A DNA stretch of 64,000 nucleotides from Vibrio harveyi NBRC 15634 = ATCC 14126 = KCTC 12724 (GCF_001591145.1 NZ_BCUF01000023.1:1-64000), one strand, 5' to 3'. Numbered from the stretch's first letter, positions 1-9,244 are shown. The notes: generated by a model from the sequence alone, not told the origin. Numbers and translations: made by a program.

Positions 1-21
1 ATATATCCGAGAACCTTGAGG

Positions 22-561
22 TTACTTGAGTACAAGTTTTAGGTTTGGCCAAATGGTTAGCCAATTTTTCTGAGTTAATCGCTGTCGAAATAAAACCAAT
101 GGTCGTTCTGGATTCCAAGTCAGGTAACCTCTAAACAAAGACTCAAATCCGAACGCTGAAATGCACTCTATCTGGTTCTTTTCGTTCAATCTGGCAGCAA
201 CCGCCGTCTCTTTTTCTGGCCAGTAACTCATCGCATCCAAGGTAGTTTGGTATGGCTTATCACCATTCCTTAGGTGCATGTTTGCTTGATTACGTACTTG
301 CCAGTTGAACTCTGGCATCATTGCAGTTAACTGGGCTTCATAAATCAACGCCGCCTTGTCATCTATTTCATTTGGGTCGAAGTAGACAATATCAAGGTCA
401 TTGAGTGGGGTTGGCTGCGGTTTGTGATGAAGATGGTCCCAAACTAGATTTCGTACGAAGCCTGCAGCAATGTAGCAATCTGGTAAAGCCAGTGAGCGAG
501 CACATTCCATTGCTTTCATACGCTCAGGGTCGGCGAGCAATAATTGAACAAGATCTTCCAT
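22..561 (-). CDS. Nucleotidyltransferase family protein (COG3575-like)
   Basis: Predicted nucleotidyltransferase of unknown substrate, about 179 residues. Near the N-terminus a glycine-containing segment (AAGFVRNLVWD) is followed by NDLDIVYFD, the G-x-R...D-x-D arrangement of the minimal nucleotidyltransferase fold, whose two aspartates would hold the metal. ATG at 561 is preferred over an in-frame GTG six bases upstream because AAGGG lies about five bases before it. The stop of the MmcQ/YjbR gene is only eight bases upstream, so the two are probably co-transcribed. The fold assignment is fairly firm; the substrate is not known. Confidence 0.85.
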   Translation of the reverse strand: MEDLVQLLLADPERMKAMECARSLALPDCYIAAGFVRNLVWDHLHHKPQPTPLNDLDIVYFDPNEIDDKAALIYEAQLTAMMPEFNWQVRNQANMHLRNGDKPYQTTLDAMSYWPEKETAVAARLNEKNQIECISAFGFESLFRGYLTWNPERPLVLFRQRLTQKNWLTIWPNLKLVLK

Positions 562-569
562 GTTCACCC

Positions 570-947
570 TTAAGATTTGGCTGGTGGCAGCTCAATGCCC
601 AATTCATCGCGTTTTCGCTTACTCAAGCCAAGTGCAACTAATCGATAAGATTCTGATAAATAGTACTTTAGCTCTTCGTCTAGGCGTCCGGAGGTTTCCG
701 TTTGTTGAATCCACTTCATACCACGGTTTGCGAAATAAGGGGCAGGAATATAGCCTTCATAATCACTTAAAAAATCGAAGTTTAAAGGGGAAGTCTTAAA
801 CGTAAATGCAGGCTGCTTGTCTTTACTCCAGCCACCAATAGCAAATACCTTTCCACCGACTTTCCAAACGTGCGCATCACCCCATTGAACAACATGAGAA
901 GTAGCAGCGAATGAGCCACAGAATTGATTAAATTCATCGTATGTCAT
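570..947 (-). CDS. MmcQ/YjbR family protein
   Basis: A 125-residue protein of the MmcQ/YjbR family, a small CyaY-like alpha/beta fold often annotated as DNA-binding although its role is poorly established. Family features visible here are the N-terminal TYDEFNQFCGS helix, the central KVGGKVFAIGGW strand pair, and a C-terminal helical part with W-I/Q and ESYRLVALGL. It has a normal length for the family. It is the upstream partner of the nucleotidyltransferase gene, eight bases away, in a two-gene operon. No regulatory site is obvious upstream. Confidence 0.85.
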   Translation of the reverse strand: MTYDEFNQFCGSFAATSHVVQWGDAHVWKVGGKVFAIGGWSKDKQPAFTFKTSPLNFDFLSDYEGYIPAPYFANRGMKWIQQTETSGRLDEELKYYLSESYRLVALGLSKRKRDELGIELPPAKS

Positions 948-1032
948 GATGACGTCTCAACCTATCTTAGTCACGGATTTCGCTAGACTAACACAGGTTG
1001 AGAGTAAGGTTAGGACGTTTGCGGAAAAGTGC

Positions 1033-1926
1033 TCACCAGCGCTTGGATTCCGACATGCTAATGGAGAGATGATCGATAAAGGCTCTTAATAACGGTGTGA
1101 CTTGTTTACGTGTGCCATAGATGGCATGAACGCCTAACGTTTTTGGGTGCCATTCTGGTAACAGCTGAATCAACTTACCCTCAGTGAGCAAATCCTTCAC
1201 GGTTGGGAAAGGCTGTAAGCTGATTCCGTTACCATTTAAAGCGGCAGCAAGCAGTACTTCTGGGGTATTCGCGCTGATATTGCCTTTGATGGAGACTGAT
1301 TCATCACCGTTTGGTCCAGAGAATATCCACTCGGAACGACCAAAATAGCTAAAGGAAAGACAATTGTGGTGTCCTAGATCTTGGGCGTTTAACGGTGCGC
1401 CTTTTTGTTCGATATATTTGGGGGACGCACATATCACCGAGCGGCATTCACCTAATTGCTTTGCTACGACATTAGCAGGTAACTCATTGGTGATGCGTAT
1501 GGCAAGATCAATGCGTGATTCCACAAGGTTTACGGTTTCATCTGTCGACACAATATCAATCGCCACATCTGGCCATTGTTCAACAAAGCTTGTGATTGCA
1601 TCAATGAGGAAGCTACTCACAATGGAATAGCTTGCGGTAATACGCAATTGACCTTTTAGATTCACTCGATTTTGGTTTCGGATTCCGCTTAGGGACTCTT
1701 CAAGTGCAAGTAGCTCTCGTGCAATCTCAAGCGTCTCTTTCCCTGCACTGGTTAAGCTGAGGCTTCGAGTTGTGCGGTGGAGTAAACGAGTATCCATCCA
1801 CTTTTCGAGCTCACCTAAATAACGTGTCACTTTAGTTCGCGAAAGATCGAGATGCTCAGCGGCAGCACTTAAGCTTCCTCGCTCTACGATCGTGACAAAG
1901 ACGTTCATTGCCTCAAGTCTGTCCAT
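1033..1926 (-). CDS. LysR-family transcriptional regulator
   Basis: A full-length (297 aa) LysR regulator. The N-terminal winged helix-turn-helix (about residues 1-60: MDRLEAMNVFVTIVERGSLS, then LDLSRTKVTRYLGELE) is followed by the linker helix and a two-lobe periplasmic-binding-like effector domain. It belongs to the large CrgA/AaeR-like group with the RTTRSLSLT signature after the HTH. It is divergent from the secreted beta-lactamase-fold gene at 2084 with about 157 bases between them, the usual arrangement for a LysR protein and its target. The effector is unknown. Confidence 0.9.
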   Translation of the reverse strand: MDRLEAMNVFVTIVERGSLSAAAEHLDLSRTKVTRYLGELEKWMDTRLLHRTTRSLSLTSAGKETLEIARELLALEESLSGIRNQNRVNLKGQLRITASYSIVSSFLIDAITSFVEQWPDVAIDIVSTDETVNLVESRIDLAIRITNELPANVVAKQLGECRSVICASPKYIEQKGAPLNAQDLGHHNCLSFSYFGRSEWIFSGPNGDESVSIKGNISANTPEVLLAAALNGNGISLQPFPTVKDLLTEGKLIQLLPEWHPKTLGVHAIYGTRKQVTPLLRAFIDHLSISMSESKRW

Positions 1927-2083
1927 TCTGTTGCTTCACCTTAAGAAAATCGCCGTCACAGTATATGTCCGGATTTCGCAATAGTGAAAGTTGATTTGCT
2001 GTCTATTTCATCTAAAACCAATCAAATAAGATGACCTCAACACTAAACGAGCCGCATGAGTTGGTTCTCTAATACGGAATAAG

Positions 2084-2956
2084 ATGATGAATAAGCGTTC
2101 AATTACTCTACTGATTACAGCACTAGCGGCATCGAACTATGTGTCGGCTGCGGACTTAACGATTACCCACTACAACCCCGGTAAAAATGCGATCTTTCCT
2201 GCAAGCTCTGTGCTTGTTTCTGGTGAAAAAGAGCTGATGTTGTTTGACGCACAATTTAGCGTCAAAGACGGAAAAAAATTGGTGGAACAGATTAAAAACA
2301 GTGGCAAAGAGCTGTCGATGATTTACATCAGCAGCGGTGACCCAGACTATTATTTTGGCTTAGAGCCTATTGTTGCTGCATTCCCTGATGTAAAAGTGGT
2401 TGCGAGCGAAGCGGTTGTTAAACATATCGAACGTACAAAAGACGCGAAACTGGCGTACTGGGGACCTATTTTGGAAGAGGGGGCACCATCAAAAATTGTT
2501 GTGCCTACTGTGCTCAATGACACCACCCTGACGCTTGAAGGTAAGCGCATTGAAGTAAAAGAAATCAATACTCATGATGCTTACCTTTGGGTGCCTGCGG
2601 AGAAAACGGTATTTGGTGGTGTATCGGTTTACAGTGGTGTTCATGTTTGGATGGCGGACACTCAGTCGAAACAAGAGCGTGCTCAATGGTCTCAATCGTT
2701 GGAGCGCATGAAAGCACTGAAACCAAAAACCGTGATTCCGGGACACTACCTTGGTGATATGCCGAAAGGTGTGGAAGGTGTTCAATTCACTATAAACTAC
2801 ATCGCAGACATTGAGCAGACGTTAGAAAAGTCAAGCAAGCCATCATCAAGCGAGATTTCGGCAGCGATGAAGGCTAAGTACCCACAGTTTGCTGCGACAG
2901 AAGGCGATCTTGAACTGGGCGCGAAAGTGCTAAGTGGTGAAATGGAATGGCATTAA
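2084..2956 (+). CDS. Secreted metallo-beta-lactamase-fold protein with altered metal motif
   Basis: A 290-residue protein with a signal peptide (hydrophobic core LLITALAASNYV, likely cleavage after VSA). The order of secondary-structure blocks follows the MBL fold: N-terminal strands, a motif-1 region, a THDAYLWVP region and a C-terminal IPGHY histidine (about H221). The usual HxHxDH zinc motif reads S-G-D-P-D-Y at residues 84-89, so the first, second and last metal-ligand positions are Ser, Asp and Tyr and only the Asp is kept. It may bind a single or different metal, or be non-catalytic. The start at 2084 has GGAATAAG just before it; ATG at 2087 is equally possible. It is divergent from the LysR gene, its probable regulator. 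Confidence 0.82.
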   Translation: MMNKRSITLLITALAASNYVSAADLTITHYNPGKNAIFPASSVLVSGEKELMLFDAQFSVKDGKKLVEQIKNSGKELSMIYISSGDPDYYFGLEPIVAAFPDVKVVASEAVVKHIERTKDAKLAYWGPILEEGAPSKIVVPTVLNDTTLTLEGKRIEVKEINTHDAYLWVPAEKTVFGGVSVYSGVHVWMADTQSKQERAQWSQSLERMKALKPKTVIPGHYLGDMPKGVEGVQFTINYIADIEQTLEKSSKPSSSEISAAMKAKYPQFAATEGDLELGAKVLSGEMEWH

Positions 2957-2984
2957 TCTAAGCTTGCTATTCGCCATACTGCCC

Positions 2985-3020
2985 AAAAAAACAGCCCCTC
3001 ATTGTGAGGGGCTGTTTTTT
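2985..3020. terminator. Bidirectional rho-independent terminator
   Basis: A 10-bp perfect stem (acagcccctc / gaggggctgt) with a 5-base loop, flanked by six A on the left and six T on the right. It can end transcription from both convergent genes, the MBL-fold gene and the RNA helicase gene. Confidence 0.9.
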
Positions 3021-3021
3021 A

Positions 3022-4623
3022 TTATTTTGCTGCTTGTGGACGTGGCTTGCGACGTTGTCCTGATGGCTTGTTGCCTGACGGTTTGCCGTTTGAAGGTTTT
3101 GCACCCGCAGGTTTACCGCTGTTAGGCTTGCGGTTTCCTGATGGTTTACCACCGTTACCATTTTTATTTGCGCCTGATTTGTTCGTATTAGGCTGTTTGG
3201 TATTCGGCTTGTTACCGCTTGGCTTGTCGTTTGTGCGATCTTGACCATCACGGTTGCCTTTTGGCTTACCAGCGCCGCCTTTGCCTGATTTGTTTTCGCC
3301 CTTGCCTGATTTGTTTTCGCCCTTGCCATTTTTGTTGTCGCTGTTGAAACGACGCTTTGGTTTGTTGTTACCGCCGTTGTTTTTCTTCTCAGCTGTTTGA
3401 CCGTTTTCACCTTCTACTTTTGGCTTCTTAGGCTTTTTCGGTTTCTTTGGCTTGATAGGGCGAGTATCAAGCTTCGACTCTGGCAATACGTTAGTTGGTG
3501 CGTAGCCTTCCAGTTCTTTACGAGGCAGCAGTTGTTGAATTAAACGTTCAATCGCAAACAACTCGGATGCTTCAAGTGCGCATACTAAAGAAATCGCTTT
3601 ACCCACTTCACCAGCACGACCGGTACGACCGATACGGTGAACGTAGTCTTCAGCTACTTTTGGCAGCTCAAAGTTAACCACTTGAGGAAGCTGAGGAATG
3701 TCGATACCGCGCGCAGCGATGTCTGTTGCGACTAATACGCGAACTTCGCCAGATTTAAAGTCAGCCAGAGCTTTAGTACGTGCGCCTTGGCTCTTATTGC
3801 CGTGAATTGCAGCTGCTGTAATCTTTTGGTCGATTAGGAACTTGGCTAAGCGGTTCGCGCCATGCTTAGTTTTGGTAAATACCAATACTTGTTTCCAATC
3901 GCCATCTTTGATCAGCTTGACCAGCATTGGTGCTTTCTTCTTCACGTCTGCTGGGTAGATGCATTGTTCTACGGTGCGTGCTGTCGAGTTTGCTGGGTTA
4001 ACTGAAATCTCAACAGGGTTGTTGACCAGACCTTTCGCAAGCTCACGGATTTCGTTTGAGAATGTCGCAGAGAACAATAGGTTTTGACGTTGCTTCGGTA
4101 GCAATTCAAGAATCTTGCGAATGTCGCGAATGAAACCCATGTCAAGCATGCGGTCTGCTTCGTCCAGTACTAGCATTTCTAGTTGGTCGAACTTCACTGC
4201 ATTTTGGTTGTATAGGTCCATTAGGCGGCCTGGTGTTGCAACCAATACGTCTGCACCTTTACGCAGGCGAAGCATTTGTGGGTTGATCTTCACACCACCA
4301 AATACCACTGCACTCGTTAGAGGTAGGTGACGGCTGTACATGAATACGTTTTCTTGTACCTGGGCAGCAAGCTCACGAGTTGGTGTCAGCACCAATGCGC
4401 GGATGTGGTTGCCGCGTACGCGTGGACCGTTTGACAGACGTTCAAGAATTGGCAGCGTAAAGCCCGCCGTTTTACCTGTACCAGTCTGTGCTGCTGCCAT
4501 TACGTCTTTCCCTTCCAAAACAGCAGGAATTGCTTGAGCCTGAATCGGCGAAGGGGTGTCGTAGCCTTTTTCCTGAATAGCCTTAAGGATTGGAGCAGAT
4601 AGACCTAACGAGGTAAAACCCAT
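3022..4623 (-). CDS. rhlE: DEAD-box ATP-dependent RNA helicase, RhlE type
   Basis: A 533-residue DEAD-box helicase acting on structured RNA in the cytoplasm. Visible motifs: Q-motif region ([11 protein letters not shown]), Walker A AQTGTGKT at 45-52, PTRELA, DEAD at 154-157, SAT at 185-187, [11 protein letters not shown] at 298-308 and HRIGRTGR at 329-336. From about residue 390 a Lys/Asn/Gly/Pro-rich low-complexity tail of about 140 residues follows, starting with repeated KPK units; such basic tails bind RNA non-specifically. The start is ATG at 4623 (MGFTSLGL), the standard beginning of the family; an upstream in-frame extension to 4734 lacks family similarity. A 21-bp tandem repeat lies inside the tail. 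Confidence 0.93.
   Translation of the reverse strand: MGFTSLGLSAPILKAIQEKGYDTPSPIQAQAIPAVLEGKDVMAAAQTGTGKTAGFTLPILERLSNGPRVRGNHIRALVLTPTRELAAQVQENVFMYSRHLPLTSAVVFGGVKINPQMLRLRKGADVLVATPGRLMDLYNQNAVKFDQLEMLVLDEADRMLDMGFIRDIRKILELLPKQRQNLLFSATFSNEIRELAKGLVNNPVEISVNPANSTARTVEQCIYPADVKKKAPMLVKLIKDGDWKQVLVFTKTKHGANRLAKFLIDQKITAAAIHGNKSQGARTKALADFKSGEVRVLVATDIAARGIDIPQLPQVVNFELPKVAEDYVHRIGRTGRAGEVGKAISLVCALEASELFAIERLIQQLLPRKELEGYAPTNVLPESKLDTRPIKPKKPKKPKKPKVEGENGQTAEKKNNGGNNKPKRRFNSDNKNGKGENKSGKGENKSGKGGAGKPKGNRDGQDRTNDKPSGNKPNTKQPNTNKSGANKNGNGGKPSGNRKPNSGKPAGAKPSNGKPSGNKPSGQRRKPRPQAAK
3281..3322. repeat. 21-bp perfect tandem duplication in the helicase tail
   Basis: Bases 3281-3301 and 3302-3322 are identical. 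They encode two successive seven-residue units (GKGENKS) in the low-complexity tail of the RNA helicase. The unit is a multiple of three, so gain or loss keeps the reading frame. Confidence 0.9.
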
Positions 4624-5524
4624 ATGTATGATTCTCAATTGTCGAGTTTGATAACAAGGCGTCGATTTTATGCGCGACGCGAAAAGTGCGACATTCTGAG
4701 GCTTTTGGGCGTTAGCTTCAACTATTTCCGTCATGGATAAATGTTTGAGGTAGATCTCATTTCGAAATTGAGTGAGTTAATCAAGCGATTTGAGCGTTGA
4801 AGAAGAGCTCTCATACCTTTGGCATTTTTGGTCGTGATGATAGAGGAGGGAGGCTTAACAACACATTTCATAGATATGAATGCTGTTGCTAAATGTAATT
4901 GTTGCTTATTAATTTAAAGGTGTCTTTTTTATTTTATAATATTTGGTTATGCAAATTAAATTATCTTTCTATTTATAAAGCAAAAATATAGCAAACGATA
5001 AAACGACGCTTTGTAATTGAAAATTAAGAATTAATCTAATTGATTTCATGTGTGTAAAGTGAAGATGAAAAAATAGAAATAATCGTCTTAACAATGAGAC
5101 CAATTGCTGTGCTTAAATGCTGAACGCCGAAACGGCTATTAAAATAAATAGATATAGTGGTAATAAGAGCGATCATAAACCACATAGATAAATGATATTC
5201 AGCTTGCTTAATAAAGGTTCCTTAATGTTCTCGTTTCTTCGTATTAATTTAAAATATATATCCTCATTTCTTTATTATAAGTTCAACGTTATTCTTTCTG
5301 TCAATTAATTGACTGCTTCGGCGTGCCAGCGTGAAAGTACCGCTATGTAACGCCCTGATTTGAAAATTATATAAATTCACTGCTGTTTACCTGACCACGT
5401 CATTTAGCGGTTCGGGTTCAAGGCATTTTTTGCGTTCCTGTCGATTAAATTATTCAAAAAAGATCTGTAAAGGTTCTATATTTTTAATTAGTAGGTCGTT
5501 CTAATATTTGTGTGAGTAATAATC
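4624..5524. other. Long AT-rich non-coding region upstream of the glycosyltransferase operon
   Basis: About 900 bases between divergent genes (helicase start and the zinc-ribbon/GGDEF-like gene). The stretch 4900-5300 is strikingly A+T-rich with many TTAA and ATTTA runs. No ORF with protein-like composition, no tRNA and no strong terminator are seen. It is unusually long for this gene-dense window and probably holds the promoter region of the rightward operon, possibly bound by a nucleoid protein such as H-NS. That reading is inference from composition only. Confidence 0.5.
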
Positions 5525-6880
5525 ATGTTAATTGAGAATGAAAAGTTCTATTGGCTCGGGGATAAACCAACTGAATACGAACTTGAAAATGTAGAGTATA
5601 TCAATGACGTAGAGGCACTGCCTGCTGGTATGGGAGGTATGTTTTGTGTAAACGCTTCGGAACCAAAGCAACTTGAAGGAATACTTAAAGCTTTTTACCA
5701 ACAGCAAGAGCGATGGAGTTGGGCTGTCTACACCACGATTGAAACACCATATTCTCGATGTGTTACTGATGGCACTTTTGATTTAACGACGTCCTATAAA
5801 GCATGGCAAAGCTCGCGAAGCCGCCTTGAATCGGTATCTCAAGTGACGTCGTTAGATCCGCTGATTGGCTGGCTTGGCATAAATAGAAACCGCAGATTAA
5901 CGGCGATGAAAAGCCTTGAATCATCTTCAATTTATACGTATCCACTGATAGAAGCGTTTTACCCTGACATTTACTCAACCTATCGCTACGTGCTGTCCGA
6001 GAAAGCACGAGATATTTTAGAAAGTGAACAACTGATGGATCGTATTCGTGTCTGTACGCATTGCAACAGCGGCCACTTGAATTACGTTGAAGTTTGCCCT
6101 CAATGCAGCAGTATCGACATTGAGTCTCAGAGTTCGCTCCACTGCTTTACTTGTGGTCACGTTGGTGAGCAGCAGTCATTTCAACGCCGCGGTAAGTTGG
6201 AATGCCCAAAGTGTTTAACGCAACTAAGACACATTGGTGTGGACTACGACCGCCCTCTAGAGAATCACGTTTGTAATCAGTGCTCTAATCTTTTTGTTGA
6301 AGCAGCAACGATGAGCCAATGCTTGAGTTGTGATGAGAAGATGAAGGTTGATGATCTCGTTGTGCGCAAGCTGTACCAATACCGTTTAGGTGAAGCAGGA
6401 GAATACATATTCCAGCACGGAAAGTCCTCTCAAGCTCCTGAGCTCTCAATCAAAGGTAAGGTTGAGAACAGTTTCTTCCAGAACTTACTCGCGTGGCTAA
6501 ATAAAGTCGCTATGCGCCACAAAGAGCATCACCTACTTTTGGGGTTACACCTTCCATCTTTAGATGAGTACGGAAAGCAGCACGGTGACGCCAAGCTTTT
6601 CTCCTTGATGGATCAACTGACTAAGCGTCTTAGTGAGATATTCAGAGATACGGATATCTGCTGCCAATTTAAGCAAGATGTGTTGCTGGTGCTCATGCCG
6701 AATACCGAAACGTCTAGCTTATCGGTATTGCAGAACAAACTCTCGGTACTGGGAAGCCAAATTGAAGATGAAGAGTTTGAACTCAATGTCTTCTCATGGG
6801 CACTTCCTCAAGCAAGTATTGAAGATGGCGTAGCGGTATGGTTAGAAACACTGGTTGGTGATATTTATGCTGCAAGATAG
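5525..6880 (+). CDS. Cysteine-rich zinc-ribbon protein with degenerate GGDEF domain (TackOD1-like)
   Basis: A 451-residue cytoplasmic protein. Residues 1-165 form an N-terminal region of unknown fold. Six CxxC pairs follow (177/180, 191/194, 207/210, 227/230, 250/253, 266/269), enough for three zinc ribbons; this resembles the TackOD1 metal-binding domain, a name I assign from memory. The C-terminal 130 residues look like a GGDEF domain (LLGLHLPSLDEYGKQHGD...FRDTDICCQF), but the signature loop reads K-Q-D-V-L instead of GGDEF, so cyclic-di-GMP synthesis is unlikely and a sensing or scaffolding role is more plausible. The stop overlaps the glycosyltransferase start by 14 bases, implying translational coupling. 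The ribosome-binding site before ATG 5525 is weak. Confidence 0.75.
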   Translation: MLIENEKFYWLGDKPTEYELENVEYINDVEALPAGMGGMFCVNASEPKQLEGILKAFYQQQERWSWAVYTTIETPYSRCVTDGTFDLTTSYKAWQSSRSRLESVSQVTSLDPLIGWLGINRNRRLTAMKSLESSSIYTYPLIEAFYPDIYSTYRYVLSEKARDILESEQLMDRIRVCTHCNSGHLNYVEVCPQCSSIDIESQSSLHCFTCGHVGEQQSFQRRGKLECPKCLTQLRHIGVDYDRPLENHVCNQCSNLFVEAATMSQCLSCDEKMKVDDLVVRKLYQYRLGEAGEYIFQHGKSSQAPELSIKGKVENSFFQNLLAWLNKVAMRHKEHHLLLGLHLPSLDEYGKQHGDAKLFSLMDQLTKRLSEIFRDTDICCQFKQDVLLVLMPNTETSSLSVLQNKLSVLGSQIEDEEFELNVFSWALPQASIEDGVAVWLETLVGDIYAAR

Positions 6881-8183
6881 TCTTGTTCTGCTTGATTATC
6901 TTCGCGGGATGCTGCTGCACAATGAAGAGCTGTGGCTACTGCTATTCCCGGTCATGATTATTATCGAACTGCCCTTGTACCTGTTGGTATTAACGGGCAT
7001 TTTTCGATGGTCGTATGATCAGGAAGACGTTGAGTTGACGCAGTTTCCATCGATCAGTTTTGTCATCACTTGTTATGGCGAAGGGGATGCGATTGGAATC
7101 ACCATCGACACTTTAGTTGAACAAGTGTATCCGGGTCACATAGAAATTCTCGCCGTCGTAGATGGCGCGGTACAGAACCAAGATACTTACCAAGCGGCGT
7201 TGAACGGAGAACTACGTCACGCTGGCGTCCGCAATCGCAAAGTACGGGTTATTCCAAAGTGGCAACGTGGCGGTCGAGTGTCGACTCTTAATGCTGGTTT
7301 ATCTGTTGCTCAGGGCGAGATTGTGATTAACGTCGATGGTGATACCTCCTTTGATAACGACATGGTGTTTACCATGATGAAACAATTTACATCGAAAGAT
7401 GTGATTGCAAGCGGAGGCGCGTTACGGGTTAGAAATCATGACGCCAATATTCTGACAAAAATGCAGTCCTTAGAATACATGTTGTCCATGCAAGCAGGCA
7501 AAACTGGGATGGCAAAATGGGGCGTATTAAATAATATTTCAGGTGCGTTTGGGGCTTTTAGAAAAAACTTACTCAAACAAGTAGGTGGCTGGGATACGCA
7601 TACTGCAGAAGATTTGGATCTAACCATGCGTTTAAAACAATATAAGCGACGCTATCCAAACAATAAATTAGCTTTTGCCACACATGCGATTGGGCATACC
7701 GATGTTCCAGATACCTTAAAAGGGCTAGTTATGCAGCGTTTAAGGTGGGATGGCGATTTGCTTTTCCTATTTTTGCGTAAGCACAATGAAGGATTATCAC
7801 CATCTCTTTTGGGGTGGGGTAATTTTCTATTTACTCTCGCTTATGGTGTGGTTCAAAACGTCTTATTACCTTTGTTAGTTGTTATTTTTACCGTGTATAT
7901 GCTTATAGCGTATCCGCTTAAATTTGTTTTAGCGTTAATGCTGTTGCTGTACTTAACGTATTTATTTCTCTCTTTAATTATATTTATTGTTTATATCGGG
8001 CTGGTGTCTGAGAGAAGAAAAGAAGACTTAAAATTTACGAAATGGCTATTTCTATACCCCGTTTATCAGTTTTTCATGCGTCTAATAACGGCGTTTTCGA
8101 TGGTGAATGAGGTAGTAAGACGCAGTCACGAAGAATCTAGCATGGCACCTTGGTGGGTATTGAAACGAGGCAAAAAGTTTTAG
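6867..8183 (+). CDS. Processive family-2 glycosyltransferase, membrane-bound
   Basis: A 438-residue inner-membrane polysaccharide synthase of the BcsA/PgaC/Alg8 type. Catalytic motifs are all present: VVDG at 97-100, DGDT at 157-160 (the D-x-D for UDP-sugar and metal), TAEDLD at 246-251 (catalytic base) and QRLRW at 290-294 (the Q-x-x-R-W of processive enzymes). One N-terminal membrane segment (about 23-44) and several C-terminal ones (about 308-410) would form the channel. There is no PilZ domain. ATG 6867 is chosen over a TTG at 6855; it overlaps the upstream gene by 14 bases. The adaptor gene begins two bases after its stop. The polymer made cannot be read from the sequence. Confidence 0.9.
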   Translation: MLQDSLVLLDYLRGMLLHNEELWLLLFPVMIIIELPLYLLVLTGIFRWSYDQEDVELTQFPSISFVITCYGEGDAIGITIDTLVEQVYPGHIEILAVVDGAVQNQDTYQAALNGELRHAGVRNRKVRVIPKWQRGGRVSTLNAGLSVAQGEIVINVDGDTSFDNDMVFTMMKQFTSKDVIASGGALRVRNHDANILTKMQSLEYMLSMQAGKTGMAKWGVLNNISGAFGAFRKNLLKQVGGWDTHTAEDLDLTMRLKQYKRRYPNNKLAFATHAIGHTDVPDTLKGLVMQRLRWDGDLLFLFLRKHNEGLSPSLLGWGNFLFTLAYGVVQNVLLPLLVVIFTVYMLIAYPLKFVLALMLLLYLTYLFLSLIIFIVYIGLVSERRKEDLKFTKWLFLYPVYQFFMRLITAFSMVNEVVRRSHEESSMAPWWVLKRGKKF

Positions 8184-8184
8184 T

Positions 8185-9222
8185 ATGAAAGTTAACTTTC
8201 ACTTAGATAAAAAGAACAAGCCACAATCTGAGAGTGGCATGAAAGTCGCCTACGGTCAGGCGAAGCGTGGTGGTTATCGACTTCGTTGGTATCTGATTTT
8301 GGCAATTGTCATTAGCCCGCTGTTATTTATGGCTTATTACTTGTTTAAGACGCAGATTCTAGTGACTGCGCCCGGTATCGTGACCTCTTATCCATTAACG
8401 ATAACGGCGACTCAAGCCGCAATTGTTGGACCGATTCCGGCGAATGTTGGAGACGAGGTAGGCAAGGGGCAGTCTTTAATTCTATTGGCAGATAGTGCGT
8501 TAAACAAAGAAGTCGAGTTTTTACAAAAAGAGTTGGTTTCGTTGTCCAATAACAAGGTTCAAAGTACTGATGAGTTGTACCAGCAAGCGATAGCCAGTGC
8601 CAAAACAAGCCTCGCTAAGGTGCAACAAATTCAGCAAAAGTACGACCAATTTAGAAAGAAAGGTCAGGTGTCGGAAGTGGATTACGCTGCGGTAGTTAAC
8701 GTGAGCAATGCCATTGATAGCCAATTGAGCGACCAAGAAATAGCTTACATCAATGCCAAACGTGATAGAGAGCAATTGACATTGGCAGGTCCGGTTGCAC
8801 AGCAGTATCGAGCGTTAATGCAAGAGCTTGTCGTAAAGCGTGCCCAACAAGAGAGCTTGACGTTTAGAGCACCGTTTAGTGGTCGAGTTTTGGATATTCA
8901 TGTTCATGAAGGTCAGCGCGTTACAGAGAATGCACCATTATTGACGGTAGCTCAGAACGTAACACCGGACATTACTGCATTTTTAAACCCTAAGTATCTG
9001 GATTACAGCCAAAAAGGAACCAAAGCGAAGGTCATCTTCCCTGACGGTAAAAAGTTATCTGCGACAGTTTCAAGGCCGGTTGAAGTGGTTAACAAGCTAC
9101 CCCAAGAGCTGCAAAGCCCATTTGAGGGTCAACCAGCGTACCTGAAAGTCACATTATCTTTTGACGAACCCGTAGAGCAAACGAGATGGATTGAGGGCGT
9201 TGAAGTGGAAGTTCGTTTTTAA
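8185..9222 (+). CDS. HlyD-like periplasmic adaptor, Alg44-like without PilZ
   Basis: A 345-residue membrane-fusion-type protein. A short cytoplasmic N-terminus is followed by one membrane segment (about 35-54), a biotinyl-lipoyl-like half (VTAPGIVTSYPLTITATQ), an alpha-helical hairpin (about 110-205) and the second lipoyl half (TFRAPFSGRVLDIHVHEGQ), then a beta-barrel part. It lies two bases after the glycosyltransferase gene and is the last gene of the operon. By analogy with Alg8-Alg44 it would carry nascent polysaccharide across the periplasm. No outer-membrane porin or tailoring enzyme is encoded nearby, so it must borrow one or work without it. Confidence 0.87.
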   Translation: MKVNFHLDKKNKPQSESGMKVAYGQAKRGGYRLRWYLILAIVISPLLFMAYYLFKTQILVTAPGIVTSYPLTITATQAAIVGPIPANVGDEVGKGQSLILLADSALNKEVEFLQKELVSLSNNKVQSTDELYQQAIASAKTSLAKVQQIQQKYDQFRKKGQVSEVDYAAVVNVSNAIDSQLSDQEIAYINAKRDREQLTLAGPVAQQYRALMQELVVKRAQQESLTFRAPFSGRVLDIHVHEGQRVTENAPLLTVAQNVTPDITAFLNPKYLDYSQKGTKAKVIFPDGKKLSATVSRPVEVVNKLPQELQSPFEGQPAYLKVTLSFDEPVEQTRWIEGVEVEVRF

Positions 9223-9244
9223 CTTAATGAGTTTAATAAATGAT

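Noticed and set aside
2967..3410. Open frame in the helicase tail, and its plus-strand counterpart 3047-3244
   Set aside because: Created by the biased codons of the low-complexity Lys/Asn/Gly/Pro tail; no start signal.
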